Position numbers and translations under genes: made by a program. From Ursus arctos (Eukaryota > Chordata > Mammalia > Carnivora > Ursidae), in the NCBI RefSeq assembly GCF_023065955.2, contig NW_026623008.1:12926501-12990500 (forward strand): a stretch of 64,000 nucleotides of DNA. Direction: 5' to 3'. Shown piece after piece: positions 1 through 12,010 of the stretch. The number at the start of each line of letters is the position of its first letter. The first letter of the stretch is position 1. The notes beneath the pieces are model-generated. The model was not told the DNA's origin. It ran no database searches and saw nothing but the letters and a program-made list of their open reading frames with translations.

Positions 1-610
1 GGAGCTGGCACCTCGTTCCTTTGGGGTCTCATATCCCCATCCCCACCCTCCGATTTTCAGAGCCATCCAAGAGTCATTTGGAGCTAAAATCTCAGGGCCC
101 AGGAGAGCTGGCAAGTTGGGAAAAGCTGCCTTGAGTCAGAATGACCTGCCGCTATGGAGAATGTGCCCCTGGTCCTCCCGGGCCCCTGGGGTCCCTGCCA
201 GCTTCCTCCTTCCTAGTTTTGAAGTTTGTTCCGTCTCCTGGCTCACCTGCCTCCCACCTGTCCCCAGTCTCATTTCACCTCTCCACAGTCACCAGCCTAG
301 ACCCCAGGCCTGACGGGCCCCCTCCCCTACCACAGGCTTCCCAAGCCTGGGGGATGGAGCCCAAGTTCCTTAGCATGGGCTTCAAGATCCCAGGTGACCT
401 ACATGCCCCTCACCATGTCACTCCTGACCCCCCAGCCTCACTGATCTTGCTCTCCCCAAGCCCCGCTCCCTGCCTTCTCCTCCCCACCCTGGCCAGATGG
501 AACAAATCTCAGGCAAAAAGGTAAATGAACGCTCCACATTCTCATATCTGGATGGCTTTGCATGTCCTTTTGCTCTGTGTAGCTCGGACAGCACCTCACT
601 CTTCAGCCGC
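1..610. other. Unassigned intergenic sequence
   Basis: This is C/T-rich on the + strand with no recognisable repeat or coding signal. The overlapping open frames have no conserved domain. Confidence 0.6.
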
Positions 611-885
611 TACCTCCCCCAACCTGACAAACTCCTACTCATCACTGAAGACTCAGCTCAGGGGTCACCTCCTCCAGGAAGCCCTCGCTGATGCCCCAGG
701 CTGGGTTGTGTGTTCCCATGGGGCACTATGCATGTCTCTGGCCCTGCACACAGTCCACTGGGTTATACAGTTCTACTGATCTGTGTCCCACACCAGCCAG
801 GAAACTTCTCCAAGGCAAGGGCCCATCTCTGTGCCCCAGAGCCTAATACATGGCAGGTGCTAAGTAAATCCTGGATGTTTGATCA
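610..885 (+). repeat. L2 LINE 3' end
   Basis: The text follows the L2 3' consensus: ACTCAGCTCAGGGGTCACCT, then CCTCCAGGAAGCCCTCGCTGA, then AAGGCAAGGGCCCATCTCTG and the tail GCAGGTGCTAAGTAAATC. A short MIR-like piece (CTCATCTGTAAAATGGGG) follows at 905-925. Confidence 0.65.
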
Positions 886-957
886 CGGGCTGGTCATCTA
901 GTTTCCTCATCTGTAAAATGGGGTTAATTGTGCCAACCATATAAGGGCTCTCACTCA

Positions 958-1420
958 TTCAACAAATATTTATTGAGACTTGATTGTGCAGTAGACCCCA
1001 TTCTAGCCCTGGTTAGAGCTGAGACCGAAGCCAGCTGAACTCTTGAGGAGCTCATGTTCCAGCAAGAAGAGATGGACATGACATAAAATAAATAAGCACA
1101 ATGTAGAGGATATCAAGTGGTCATGAATGAAAACAGGGGCGATCACTAGAGCTTGGGGCTGGGGGAGAGGCCAAGCAGCAATTTTACAGAGTTTGGTCAG
1201 AAAGGTCTTCCCTACAAAGGTGACCACTGAGCAGTCCTGACAGACGTGAGGGAACGAACCATGGGGCTATCTTGGAGAAGTGCCATCTGGGCAGCAGGAA
1301 GAGCATATGCAAAGGCCCTGTGGTGGGAACACGAGTGGGGAAGGAGGCTAGGGAGAACACGTAGAACCACGATGCTGAGTCTTTCACTCAGAGATCAGTG
1401 GGAAACCATTCTGAACTGTC
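958..1420 (-). repeat. L2-type repeat, antisense
   Basis: It opens with CATTCAACAAATATTTATTG and continues with GAGGAGCTCATGTTCCAGC and later GCAAAGGCCCTGTGGTGGG, the phrase order of an antisense L2 3' region. It is diverged. Confidence 0.55.
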
Positions 1421-2200
1421 CAGCGGCGTGACCCAATTGCCAAGCCCAGGGCCTGGTGCCCAGAAATCACTCCATAAGCATCGGCTGTGCCTGCTCTCGT
1501 CATGGTGAACACCATGACCACCATCGTCCTGATCACTAAGACCTGAATGTTGTCTGCTTCTGACAGCAGTTTCCAGAAATGTTCTGCACACGGGAGCGTC
1601 TCTTGAAAGAACCCCGAGCCCTCAGAGGGGCCTTCTTTGAAGGACAACCGTGTTTCCAAGCCAGGAGCTGTGCAGGGCCTCCTTAGAAGGACGTGAAAGT
1701 CTCTTTACCTTGCACAAAGGCTCTGCTGGACGACTGGGGAGCCCTGCCCGGGAGGTATCTACCGGCTGTCTGGGGACAGGGCGGTTGAAAGCATGGCTGC
1801 ACCCCACAGGAATCGGGCAGCACCGGGGTTGTAATCATGAGCCCCAGCAGGTGGAATGGAGGGAGGCCAGGGCAGGGAGCCCCAAGGGGTCACAGCTCCT
1901 GGGGCTGATTTCATCCAGGGCGAATGTGGCTCCACCTTTGCCTAGAAGGGCTGGGCGGGGTGGAGGGCAGGGGACACGTGGACAAGGGCAGCCAGGGCCC
2001 ACCGCCTGGCCTTCCTGAGCAGACAGGCTGCAGAGGCTCATGCCAAGCAGACAGCTGGACCCCCATGTGCCCAGGACTGACCTTCACTCAGGACAGCAGG
2101 GAAGGGCTCCCAAAAGGAGGACAGAGAAAGGGATGAGAAGAAAAAGGAAGATGAGAAGGGAAGGGAAAGAAGAAAGGAGCTGCTTCTAGAGCAAGAGATA
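1420..2200. other. Unassigned intergenic sequence
   Basis: GC-rich DNA with a run of purine (2100-2180). No repeat family or gene was recognised. Confidence 0.5.
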
Positions 2201-2205
2201 TCTGG

Positions 2206-2310
2206 TAGTCTGATGGAGGAGACACAGTCCCTGCACTGGGGAGCCCCCAGTCTGATGGGGGAGGCACAGCCCTGCCCTGAAGTGCTCCTAGTCTGACGGT
2301 GGGGGCACAC
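2206..2310. repeat. Short imperfect tandem repeat, about 45-bp unit
   Basis: TAGTCTGATGGAGGAGACAC, CAGTCTGATGGGGGAGGCAC and TAGTCTGACGGTGGGGGCAC recur at a spacing of about 45 bases, giving two full units and the start of a third. Confidence 0.6.
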
Positions 2311-2789
2311 CACCGCCCACCTCTTTGCCTCTGCCCTCCTTCCTGAGGGTATCCCAGGAGTCTTCCAGAGTGGGGAGAACCTCCCTAAAGGAGCCGCCAA
2401 AATGATAGATCTTTCAGAAATCAAGGCCAAGAAGGGAAGCGAAAGTGGAAGGTAGCAGCTGGTTGCTGACTTCTACGGAAGTTTCTCCTAAGGGGGTGAT
2501 CAGGGTTTGTTTTTAAATTTTAAGGAGAAGCGTGGGAGCAGAAGTAAAATGAGCCTCAGCCAAACCCGGAGCGAGGTTGGTCAGACTGGCAGCCGGGCCA
2601 TGTCTGCATCAGGTTTGGGCTCCTTTCTAATTACAAAATTAAGACACACGCCTTCCGAAGTCCAGAAACGAGAGGACAAAGAAAGGGGGCGACTCCTGGG
2701 ACCTTCCGTACCTTTCCTTCCTGTCTTCACTCTGCGTTTTCCCTGCTTGAGTCACATGTGCGATCTTCCACCTCCTCCTTTATCAGCGA

Positions 2790-3105
2790 CCTATTAAGAT
2801 CGTCCGAGCCAGGCACCATTCTGGGGACAGGGGCGCTGCAGGGACCTAAACGGCGGACCCCCTGCCCTCGTGGAGCTGAGGGTCTGTCGGGGAAGACGGG
2901 CCAGATATAAATAATTACAGACGTAAAATATTCCCAGCTGGGGGGCCAGTGCTCTGAAAAAAATAAAGCAAGAGGGTGACGGAGTGACGGAGGCGCATGG
3001 GGCAGTTGTGACGAGGGGACCAGCGACAGCCCCGTCGGGGAAGAGTTGAGGGGAGCCCAGCCACAGAAGGGCCCACCTGAGACCTTGCAGGGAGAGAGCA
3101 TGGCG
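2790..3105 (-). repeat. L2-type repeat, antisense
   Basis: CCAGGCACCATTCTGGGGAC, CCTGCCCTCGTGGAGCTGAG and ATAAATAATTACAGACG follow the antisense L2 3' order, with moderate divergence. Confidence 0.5.
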
Positions 3106-3304
3106 CTGATGCCCACTTGGCATTTTCAAGGAGCGGAAGGCAGGCCAAAGTAGCTGTGTTATTCAATTTCTCAGACAGCAAAGCCGGGATTGGCGGGGCG
3201 GGTGCTGGGGGTTCCGTCCTTGAGGAGAGAAGACTTGGAAACCGTTTGCTCTCCAGATTCTCAAGGCGAGGGTGCACAGCCGTGCGCGGGGATGACGTTG
3301 GACA

Positions 3305-3520
3305 GCAACTGCTGAACACCGACTTGACACCGGCACTGTTTCAGGGCCTTGAAAATCTGAACCCGTTTCATCCACACCGCAGCCCCCTGGGGGAGGTACT
3401 GCTATTCTCCCATTTCACGGCCGAGGAAACTGAGACTCAGGGCAGAGAAATACCTTGTCCAGGGAGACCCAGCCGTGGAGTGGCAGGCCGTGTGGTCCCT
3501 GAATCCTCTCGTAACTAGTG
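3305..3520 (-). repeat. MIR SINE, antisense
   Basis: Shows GGGGGAGGTACTGCTATTCT, CATTTCACGGCCGAGGAAAC and TGAGACTCAGGGCAGAGAAA, the antisense MIR core. Confidence 0.6.
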
Positions 3521-4830
3521 ACCACTGCCTCCTCCGACAGAGCCCGAGGATAAAAAATGACACTTCTTCCCGGAGCTTCCATTTTGCTTGATGATTTGGG
3601 GAAAAGACGCTAAGTCATTTAACTGATAAGTTCTCCAGCACATTATTATACTGACACAAACATGGATTGATGACAGAGTGCATGGCAAATTGTGCAGGAC
3701 TTTTTAAGAGAAAACTCAAGACTTAAAAAAAAGGGGGGGGGGGCCCTTCTGATTGCCTGACAGCAATATACCGTTTTCTAGACAAGCACACTGAAGCCAG
3801 AGAACAGAGGAGACTTGTCCTCAGGGCTCTCTCCCCAGGCAGGAGGCTGGTCCCTGAGACCCTGAGACCCACTGCCTGTTGGTTGACTCTCAAAGCGCAC
3901 TGGGGACAGGCCCAGAGAGGTGAAAACACTACTGTTTGCTCAGCCAGACCCCACCCAGAACCAAAGGCTCGGAACCTCGGGTTGTAAGGTCAGTGCGGGG
4001 CCCCTCCCAGAGAAGAAGAGACAGGCCCTGAGCCCAGCACCCCTACCCCCCCCCCAAACCGGGGTAAAGGGTGCAGCACAGCTATGAGAAGCTGCGGACA
4101 AGACGGGCCTCACTTGGGGTAGACAAACAGGACAGACTGACAGAGGGTGAATGGGTGGACTTGAAACCGACATTATGATAGATACTCTAACAGAGACTCG
4201 TCAGAGCTCCAGCAGAGAGAGGGAACAGATTATAAACCCTTATAAATAGATCCATTTATATTTCACATACATCAGTGTATTTTTGAGAGATACAGAATGC
4301 TTCAGGCAGGTGCATAAGCACAGTGGTATCCTAGAGCCAGCTCGTACTGCTAGAAGGGGCCAATTATACACATGTCTCCAGAATTCTGTGTTCAGTGACA
4401 TGTCGGTTACTTGAAATCAGCATTAGTGGGAATAGTCACACCATGTGAATAACACCAGATCCCAGATCTAATTTTTTTTTCAGAGAGCCAACTTACCAGC
4501 ACGCTGCTTGTAATGCATGGTACGTAACAAGTTGGCTATAGCTGGTTATAGGTCAAATAGATTTTATATCCATATTATAGATAAACGCACATGGAAATGC
4601 ACGCATGCACACAATACATAAGGGAGATTACATGTGCAAGGTAGATGGATCATGTTTATGTAACAGACAAACATAAATATATATTTGTACAAATTTATAA
4701 TTTATATTTGGCTAAGCCTTATGAAATTGCTGTTATTCAGTTGTTTTGGTTCACCAAGAAAAGGCAATTTCATATGGTAAATCCGAAAGAGAAGTCATAC
4801 GTGTGTGTGTGATCACTAGAAAGCCACCCA
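3521..4830. other. Unassigned intergenic sequence, A/T-rich in second half
   Basis: There are runs of G at 3731-3743 and of C near 4050. From about 4200 the DNA becomes A/T-rich with many short TATA-like strings. No family, ORF or RNA gene is recognisable. Confidence 0.5.
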
Positions 4831-4849
4831 GATGAAGAGTCAGAGAGGA

Positions 4850-4975
4850 GACAGAGTGACCCAGGCTCCAGGAACAACCCCCTCACTGATAAGCTGTGTG
4901 ACCTCAGGCAAATGGCTTGCGCTCTCTGAGCCTCTGTTCCTTGCTGGAAATGTGAGGGCACTGAGACATGCTGTA
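4850..4975 (+). repeat. MIR SINE
   Basis: Contains AAGCTGTGTGACCTCAGGCA followed by CTCTCTGAGCCTCTGTTCCT, the MIR core. Confidence 0.6.
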
Positions 4976-5503
4976 GGGCTGCTGAAGGGACTGCTAGAGG
5001 GGACAGCCCAGAGCCAAGCCCAGGGGAGGCCTCCAAGGAGCCTCTCAGACCCGTGCCAGCCCCACCAGCACATCCCCACTTGCGGGCAATCCTGGGGCAT
5101 CTCTGCGGCCCCCCTGGGTCTCCAGAGGACTTAGCCTGCAGAAACAGATCCTTGCATGGGGGCGGCATCACCCTCCCTGACACTCACCCCTTCCCCACGT
5201 CTCCCAGTTCAAAGGGTGACATGACATCAGCTGACAGATGTCCCAGCCCCGGTGCCGTGCTGAGTCTGGCTGCGGAATGACCGCCCTCAGCCATCAATCA
5301 ACAGAGCAGTGACCAGCACTCATCCCCAGGAGGATCCATCACGGGCTCCCTCCTCACCCACGTGCTCCAGCGAACTGCCCCAGGGGGAAGGGCGGAAGGG
5401 AGCCTTTCCATGCAATGACGGAGAAGCTCTGGCTCCCAGTGCCACCAGGGTCCTGGGGCAGGTCCGCTTTGTCTCTGGGCTGCTGGCTTGTCTTCGATCC
5501 CCT

Positions 5504-5708
5504 GAACGGGGATCAGATCTGGGCTGTCCATTAGGCCAGCTGTGTGACCTCGGACTGGTGAGTGGACCTCTCTGGGCTTCTGCTTCATCCCTAGTAAAAT
5601 GGGGATATTGATGCCCACCTTGCAAGGTTGCAATGCACAAAAGTGCCTGGCACGTAATAAACGCTCAGTGAACAGTAGCCGTCATAATTTATTATTTAAT
5701 TTAGGCAA
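5504..5708 (+). repeat. Local duplication, copy A (MIR-like)
   Basis: This 205-bp block matches 6726-6930 base for base at an offset of 1222 with only four mismatches by eye. It contains MIR-like text (AGCTGTGTGACCTCGGACTG, AGTAAAATGGGGATA, GTGCCTGGCACGTAATAAAC). The similarity between copies is far above that expected of two independent MIR insertions, so one copy derives from the other. Confidence 0.9.
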
Positions 5709-5884
5709 TGTCTTCTGTACATTTAGCCTTGAGGTGTTAGGAATTAACTAAAACACAAAAGAAAACCTGCCAGCCAAGAAGTTGCCTCTGGGTGGACCCA
5801 GCCCCAGGAGGAGAGCTTGCAGCTCTCCCTGCACACATCTTGGCTAGGGGGAGTCTTCCCTTTGTCGCTGGTGTCGGGGAGCAA

Positions 5885-6030
5885 ACACAGATTCAGACTC
5901 CAGGCCTGTGACTTCCTAGCTGTGTGACGTTAGACAAACTACCAAACTGCTCTTAGTCTGTTTCCTCGTCAATAAAATGAGGGGAATGACGCCTGCCCCA
6001 CAGGGCTCTCGAGACATTTCTAAAACCCTA
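5885..6030 (+). repeat. MIR SINE
   Basis: CTTCCTAGCTGTGTGACGTT and CGTCAATAAAATGAGGGGAA follow the MIR consensus. Confidence 0.6.
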
Positions 6031-6049
6031 TGAAAATGACACCTGCCAC

Positions 6050-6280
6050 TTCCGGAGTGCCGCCCCATGCCAGGATCTCTGTCATGAGCTTTCTGTATTA
6101 TCTCCCTTCTTTCTATAATCATGCCGTGAAGTAGGTACCATTATTCTGCCCACTTTCCAGAGGAGGAGACCGAGGCCCTAGGAGGCAAAGCGATTTGCCC
6201 AAGGCACATGGCAGGCAAGTAGCCAAGTCAGGATTTGAACCCAGGCACTCTGGATTCAGAGGCTACAGGCTCCCCTGCCG
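6050..6280 (-). repeat. MIR SINE, antisense
   Basis: CCACTTTCCAGAGGAGGAGA, CGATTTGCCCAAGGCACATG and AGGATTTGAACCCAGGCACT are in antisense MIR order. It lies head-to-head with the preceding MIR. Confidence 0.7.
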
Positions 6281-6725
6281 TGCAGCACCGACAGCATGCA
6301 TAAGACCCCTGACACCTGGCAGGTGCTCCGTCCGCATCCGTTATCGGGGTAATCATCCATTGTTCAGTTTTCATCTTTTCCTTCCTTGGCTAAAGGACCT
6401 TCTGAACTGGGACATTTCCTCCAGGGCTACGCCTTGGGGCTTTGGATCAAAACTGTGAAGGGAAAGCAGCTCACCCACCTCTGTCGAAGCACATCGAAGC
6501 CTTGATCAGAGACAGTCTTGCTGTCCTTCTGACCCGCCTGCCCTGAGCCACACAGAGCTTACCGGCCCTCACTGTGCTGGGGACGTTTCAGGCTATGCAG
6601 AGACACAGAGAAGGAAGCAGGTGTGGGAGGGCGACAGGTAAACCCGGTGTGCACAGCCTCCCTCTGGTGCCCTGCCCACCTCCGGCGGGGAGAACAGGGC
6701 CGGGGGGGCAGGCGGCCATCCAAGA

Positions 6726-6930
6726 GAACGGGGATCAGATCTGGGCTGTCCATTAGGCCAGCTGTGTGACCTCGGACTGGTGAGCGGACCTCTCTGGGCT
6801 TCTGCTTCATCCCTAGTAAAATGGGGATACTGATGCCCACCTTGCAAGGTTGCAATGCACAAAAGTGCCTGGCACGTAATAAACGCTCAGTAAACAGTAG
6901 CCGTCATAATTTATTACTTAATTTAGGCAA
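6726..6930 (+). repeat. Local duplication, copy B (MIR-like)
   Basis: Second copy of the 205-bp block at 5504-5708. Flanks differ on both sides, so the duplicated unit is short and not a tandem array. Confidence 0.9.
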
Positions 6931-7724
6931 GCCACTGTTTCTGAGCCAATTACAATCAGCCTGCTGCAAACCCAGCAGCTGTTGGCCCAAATCTGGCTGG
7001 CTGGTTTCAATAGACCTCGGAGTTTGATTCAAAGGCATTGGGGAGGGTTGGTTGGGCTTCCTTGCTAGTTACTTGCAAAGTGTCCAGAGGCTAAATCCAG
7101 CCCTAGCGGCTCATTCTTCCAGGGACCGGTCTGTGGACTGAAGGGTGCAGGCTGCGTGCAGGAGAGCTGGCTTCCCCTGGTCTACCTGCAGAGCAGCCAG
7201 GTACAGAACGGAATTTTAGCCCTTCCTTTTCAAAACAAGGGCCTGTGGATGCCATCAAAAACCAAGCCTGGCTCAGCCACGAAGGCCGCTAGAATGGCAC
7301 TCAGCCTGTAATGCAGAAAGGGCAGGTTGGGACTGAGAGCCCAGGGCTTACCTCCAAGCCTGTCCTGATAAAGGAGCCATCAACTACACGAGCTGCCCCC
7401 TTGCTGTAGAATGTTCCAGTTGGGGTGATTGGGTGTGAGATGCTGCCGGACTCTGTAATCGGTATCGGAATTGTCCTCAGGAGGTAGGCAGGGCATCATG
7501 GAACACAGCCAGAGAAGGGCCAATTCTCTGCTCCAAGCAGACCCCAACCCCACCTGGATGAGCCCCAACTTCTGGCCATCGACTGAAAGCAAGGACAGAG
7601 CAATAGAATTTGGAGAGGAAATGAAGAGGAGAGCAAGGAAGCCAGTGTGCTTGGGGCTTTGTCAGGGGGGCGGGGAGAGACCCGTGTGGCTGGCAGAGGG
7701 ACAAAGCTGTATAGTTTTTCTTTC
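6931..7724. other. Unassigned intergenic sequence
   Basis: Mixed-composition DNA with no recognised repeat or coding signal. Confidence 0.5.
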
Positions 7725-7915
7725 CAGCTCTGCTGTGTGACCTTGGGTATGCTGCGTGCCTTCTCCGGGCCTTTTCTGCCTACTCGGAGAATGTGAGGGA
7801 GTTGGCTTGACTATGAGCTGCGTAGGATGACAAGTAGGTCTTTCCACTGCTGTCCCCACAGCTCCTGGCTCAATGGCTAGCACGGTAGAACCCCTGTAAA
7901 TAATTACTGAATGAA
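7725..7915 (+). repeat. MIR SINE
   Basis: TCTGCTGTGTGACCTTGGGT at the left and a 3' part CTAGCACGGTAGAACCCCTG then AAATAATTACTGAATGAA fit a diverged MIR. Confidence 0.5.
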
Positions 7916-8954
7916 GATGTGCCCCCCCATCCCTTCTCCATGCAATTTTCCCAAAGGCAAGCTTTGATTAGAGAATCGTTCTATGTCGGTACAGCCTGTT
8001 CCTGATGCAAGAAACAGTCAGTATGTATCTGATTTTAAAAAGCATTGATCCAGCCTCTTTGGACCCTAATGAGGCAGAGACAGGGAGAGGAGGCTTCATT
8101 CCTGCATCTCTCTCTCTGAAACTGCTTTTTCGCCATAGTGGAGCTGACAGCGACAGCAACCCGCGTCCCAGCCTCAGGCCCCAAAGCCAGGACCACAGAC
8201 ACCTGCAGGATGGGGCGGGTACCAGGAGTGAGTGGGGCCGGGGGAGGTCAGGGTGGATAGGACAGTGTCCTCTCCGCCCACAGGGCAGTGTCCACCGGCC
8301 CCGGCCAATCACTGCCCAAGGAAGAACAGGCTGGTGCAGCCAGCTCTTACCATTCTTTTTTACAGATGAAAATCTAGATTTTTTAAATGTGAAATCACCT
8401 GATTTTTAAGGGTTGACAACTAATTCAACAATTTAAAGGCAAAAAACTACCATCTGAGGTAGAACTTTCTGCAGGCTGGATTTGGTCCGGCCCGTGTGAG
8501 GTCTAGGGGATCTCGAACAGGAACCTAGTCAAAGGGAGAAACTTAGCCCCTGCCCTAGGGGACCCGTCAGTCCGATTGGTAGACACAGCTCTGCCTTTGG
8601 AAATGCCCCAGTTCTGGTGAGAGATGAGAAAAGAGGCCAGATCCTTCTAGATACTTCTAGAGCCGATGGATTTCTGTCGACTAAGACCACAGTCATTAGG
8701 GAGCCATGGGAAGCAGGGTCTGCCTGGACTAATTGAGGGTGAACTGGGGCAGTAGCTCTCCTACTTTGCTGCAAATGCTTGCAGAAAAGGCCGGATGTGG
8801 TTGATAGGGGAGGTGGTCCCTGGCGGGGAGTCCGGCCAATGCAGAAACCCAGACACAGGGCAGAGCAAGGCGCTGGGGGGAGGGAGGAGGCAGGAAAACC
8901 TGGCAGCTGAACCCGGCAAAGATAAAGCCTGGGGAAGTCTGAGCCGGAAGGGCT
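7916..8954. other. Unassigned intergenic sequence
   Basis: Unique-looking DNA. Positions 8340-8460 are A/T-rich. No feature could be assigned. Confidence 0.5.
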
Positions 8955-9065
8955 CCTAGGGATCACTTGGCCCTGTGGTTCCAATACACAGATGGGAAAA
9001 TAGAGGTTTAAGGAAGAGAGAAACCTGCCCAAGGCCATGCAGTGAGCGGGTGATACAGACAGGAC
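8955..9065 (-). repeat. MIR SINE, antisense
   Basis: CAGATGGGAAAATAGAGGTT and CTGCCCAAGGCCATGCAGTG are antisense MIR core phrases. Confidence 0.55.
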
Positions 9066-9680
9066 AGGAATAAATTGCAGGAGACCAGGATGGGGATGGG
9101 AAGGGCACCAGAGAGCACACCTAAGGTATGGCTGCTCAGCAGTTTACACGGACGAGGAGCCTCCGGCTGATGACCTCTCCCCCAGCCCCTTCCTGATCTG
9201 TGAGCTGGAGCCAGATAGAGGGCACCATCTCCAGCCACGGCTGCCCTTTGAATTAACCTTTAGACCGTGCGGATTAATAGTTCCATCCATCTCCTACCCA
9301 ACAGGCTCCAGAAGTCTGGCCCGGTGTGGGGGGGGGGGGGAGTGAAGGGTGGGGGAGTGAAGGACCTAGGGTCCAGAAGGGGCTGGAGACTCACTGAGAA
9401 CTGCAGAGTTTGCCTGCCAGAGCTCGGGGGCCCTGGGATGGGGGGGGCAGGGAGGGAAGCTGTGCTGAGCAGCCTCCGTGGCCGGCCAGGTGCCCGGGGC
9501 CACAGGTTTCATGGGCATCATGTTCTGGACTCTTTTTGGCATGCCTGGGAGGCCGGGACTCTTGAGATCCATTTCACAGATGAGGGAACAGGGTCTTGCC
9601 CCAGGCCAGTCCCAGAAGTAGGAGCCAGAAGCGGCTGCTCTGGGATTCTGCACTTACAGAAAGGGAAACCCAGTGGGGTC
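9066..9680. other. Unassigned intergenic sequence with G runs
   Basis: Two poly-G runs lie at about 9328-9340 and 9440. The 236-codon open frame that crosses this region has no recognisable domain and runs into an L2 fragment, so I do not call it a gene. Confidence 0.5.
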
Positions 9681-9870
9681 ACACCCCTGCTTGGAGCCTT
9701 TCTGCGAGCCCTGCCCTTCACCCCTGCTTCATCTCCCCTCACTTCTGCCCCCCACAATGGCTCCTTCCAGTTGTCCTCACTCTGGGCCTTTGTACTTGCT
9801 CTTCCCTCCTGGAACACTCTCCCACCATCTTCCACACAGCTGGAGACATTCATGCATTTGCAACAGTCAG
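9681..9870 (+). repeat. L2 LINE 3' part
   Basis: CTCTGGGCCTTTGTACTTGC and TTCCCTCCTGGAACACTCTC are hallmark L2 phrases. Confidence 0.6.
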
Positions 9871-10289
9871 GACAAGGAGAGAAAGAACCAGAAAAGACAG
9901 TGGGTGCTAGAAGGGCCTCACGTGCCAGCCAAGCTCCCTGGACAATGGGAGCCGGCCAAGGACCTTTTTCCCTCTAGGATAATGAAGTCGGGTCCCGTGT
10001 CACATCCTTTAACAATGTTCTCAACCGAAGTATAAAATGCATCCAGGTGTGGAACTTCAGTGGACAGCTGGATAAACTCACCTAGCTGCAGCCATGAAAG
10101 GTCCCCTCATATCCAGGCACAGGCCGTTTCCAGCATCCAGAAGCTTCCCACGTGTCCCTTCCCAGTCAACACTACCTTCCCAAAGAGGTAACACTACTCT
10201 GACCTCTGTCACTATCAATTCGTCTGGCCTTTTCTTGACTTTCATAGAAACGGGATCACAGAGGATGTGACCTGTGGCAGGTGGCGTTT

Positions 10290-10790
10290 TCCAGAGACGG
10301 ACGCAAAAAATCTCTCCTGTTCTCACGCTCTTCCCGCCAAGCGATGTTGACTCTCCTCCCGTTGAGCAGCGGGCTCTGTGTCCCCTCCCCTGGAAGCCTG
10401 AGTGGACCTCTATGACTGCCTCAGTGAGCAGGGGCCGCTGTAAGTGACGCTGAGTGATTTCTGAGTAGATCACGATACCACGCACTCACCGTGCTTTCTT
10501 GGGACACCTGCTCTTGGATCCCAGCCACCTGGATCCCAGCGCGGAGGACGCGCCCGTGAGAGGACTCGGAGCCCGCCAGCCGTGTGAGTGATCTTGAAAG
10601 CAGCTTCTCCATCCCCAGCGGAGCCCCCTGCTGGTGCCCTGCTGAGCACAGACAAGTCAGCCTAGGTCCCCCGCACGTCCTGCCTAAATAGCGTCTTACG
10701 AGCAAAATACGTGATTGTTTTGTTTTATGCCATTCAGCGTGTTGTGTGTGTATACGGACACGGATACCTGAAGCATGGGCCATAAAAAGA
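10290..10790 (+). repeat. MLT1-type MaLR LTR
   Basis: GCTTTCTTGGGACACCTGCTCTTGGATCCCAGCC order and the surrounding phrases follow MLT1 LTR consensus from memory. It is strongly diverged and non-coding. A CTCF-like core lies inside at 10621-10638. Confidence 0.45.
10621..10638 (-). promoter_or_regulatory. CTCF-like motif inside MLT1
   Basis: On the - strand it reads GGCACCAGCAGGGGGCTC, matching the CTCF core CCASYAGRKGGC at every core position except the base before it. Confidence 0.35.
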
Positions 10791-10899
10791 TTTTAAGCAG
10801 AACAGTGGTGTTGAAGTGAAGTCTTTTACCCTCATATATAATGAAAGACTGAACTCACACTGGCTTCCGGGAAAAACAAAGAAAGAAAGAAGAAGGATA

Positions 10900-11500
10900 T
10901 ATGGGTTCTCATAACTGATCAGCTCAAAGGGGGTCTTGTGTTCGTGTGCTCCGGCCCTTCTAACAAGGTACCAAAACCCCGGGGGCGGAAACGACAGCAG
11001 TGAATTGTCTCACGGTTCTGGGGCCCGAAGTCCAAGATCCTTCTGAGGCCATGAGGGAGAATCTAGCCCGGGCCTCTCTCCTTGGCTTATAGATGGACTT
11101 CTTCAACCTATGTCTTCATGGGTCATCCCTCTGTGTGTCCCCATCCCCCAATGTCCCTTTTTTTTAAGTTTTTTTTTTTATTATTTTTAAATAATCTCGA
11201 CACCCAACATGGGGCTCGAACTCACAACCCCAAGATCAAGAGTCCCATGCTCTACCAACTGAGGCAGTCAGGTGCCCCCTAATGCCCCTTTTTTAAGGAC
11301 TCCAGTCCCATTGGATGGATTACGGATCCACCCCCATTCTAGTATGACGTCAACTAATCACAGCTACAACAACCCCGCCTCCAATAAGGTCACATTAAGG
11401 TCACATTCTGAGGTTCTAGGGCTTCGGACTTCAACATATCCATATGGGGGCGGGGGTGGAGCGGGGGTGGGGCCGGGGAACACATTCCAACCCGTGACAG
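10900..11500 (-). repeat. MLT1-type LTR, antisense, split by a SINE
   Basis: TGTCTCACGGTTCTGGGGCC, GCCTCTCTCCTTGGCTTATA and AAGGTCACATTCTGAGGTTC follow the antisense MaLR LTR order. The SINE at 11166-11280 interrupts it, and both halves continue correctly on each side. Confidence 0.5.
11166..11280 (-). mobile_element. tRNA-derived carnivore SINE (short form)
   Basis: Antisense copy: a T-rich start, then CACCCAACATGGGGCTCGAA, CTCACAACCCCAAGATCAAG and GTCAGGTGCCCC. Near-identical duplications AATGTCCC/AATGCCCC plus T run at 11150 and 11281 flank it. Confidence 0.8.
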
Positions 11501-12010
11501 GGCTAATTTGGCCCAGGCCTCTTCACCTCTCAGCTTTGCTTTCCCATGTTTGGGTCCTTCTCTGGCCCCATGTGATGGCCCAATGCTCCAGGCCTTCAGC
11601 TCTGGGTCTCAAGGTCCAGCCGAAAGGAGAGTAGCCTCTCCGCACAACCCAGTCCCCTCCCATCTCATTGCCTCGGATGGGGGCATTGGGCCGTGGAGCC
11701 ACACTGAGGCCCATCACTGCAGCCTAGGAAGGCCGTGCTTTCAATGGTCAGCCTGAGCTCCCTGCAGACCCCTGGAGCATAGCGAGGGGTGGGCATCACG
11801 AGCGCGGTCCCCAAGGGAAGAAACCCACATGAGTGGCATCCGTCACGGAGGGAGGGCCGCTTTGAACACATGGCTCTGGCAGGGGAGCAGAAAAGAGCAG
11901 GGAACTTGGAAGGCTCTGAGCCGACGTCTCCACGGCTAGCACCACGCTCACAGGAGCGGGTCCTGCCGTCCCCTGCCTCCTAGGTCACATTCCCATTCAG
12001 AGAGCAGCAC
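11500..12010. other. Unassigned intergenic sequence
   Basis: GC-rich DNA; no repeat or gene recognised. Confidence 0.5.

Noticed and set aside
9267..9977. 236-codon open frame
   Set aside because: It includes poly-G and an L2 fragment, and no homologous domain is recognisable.
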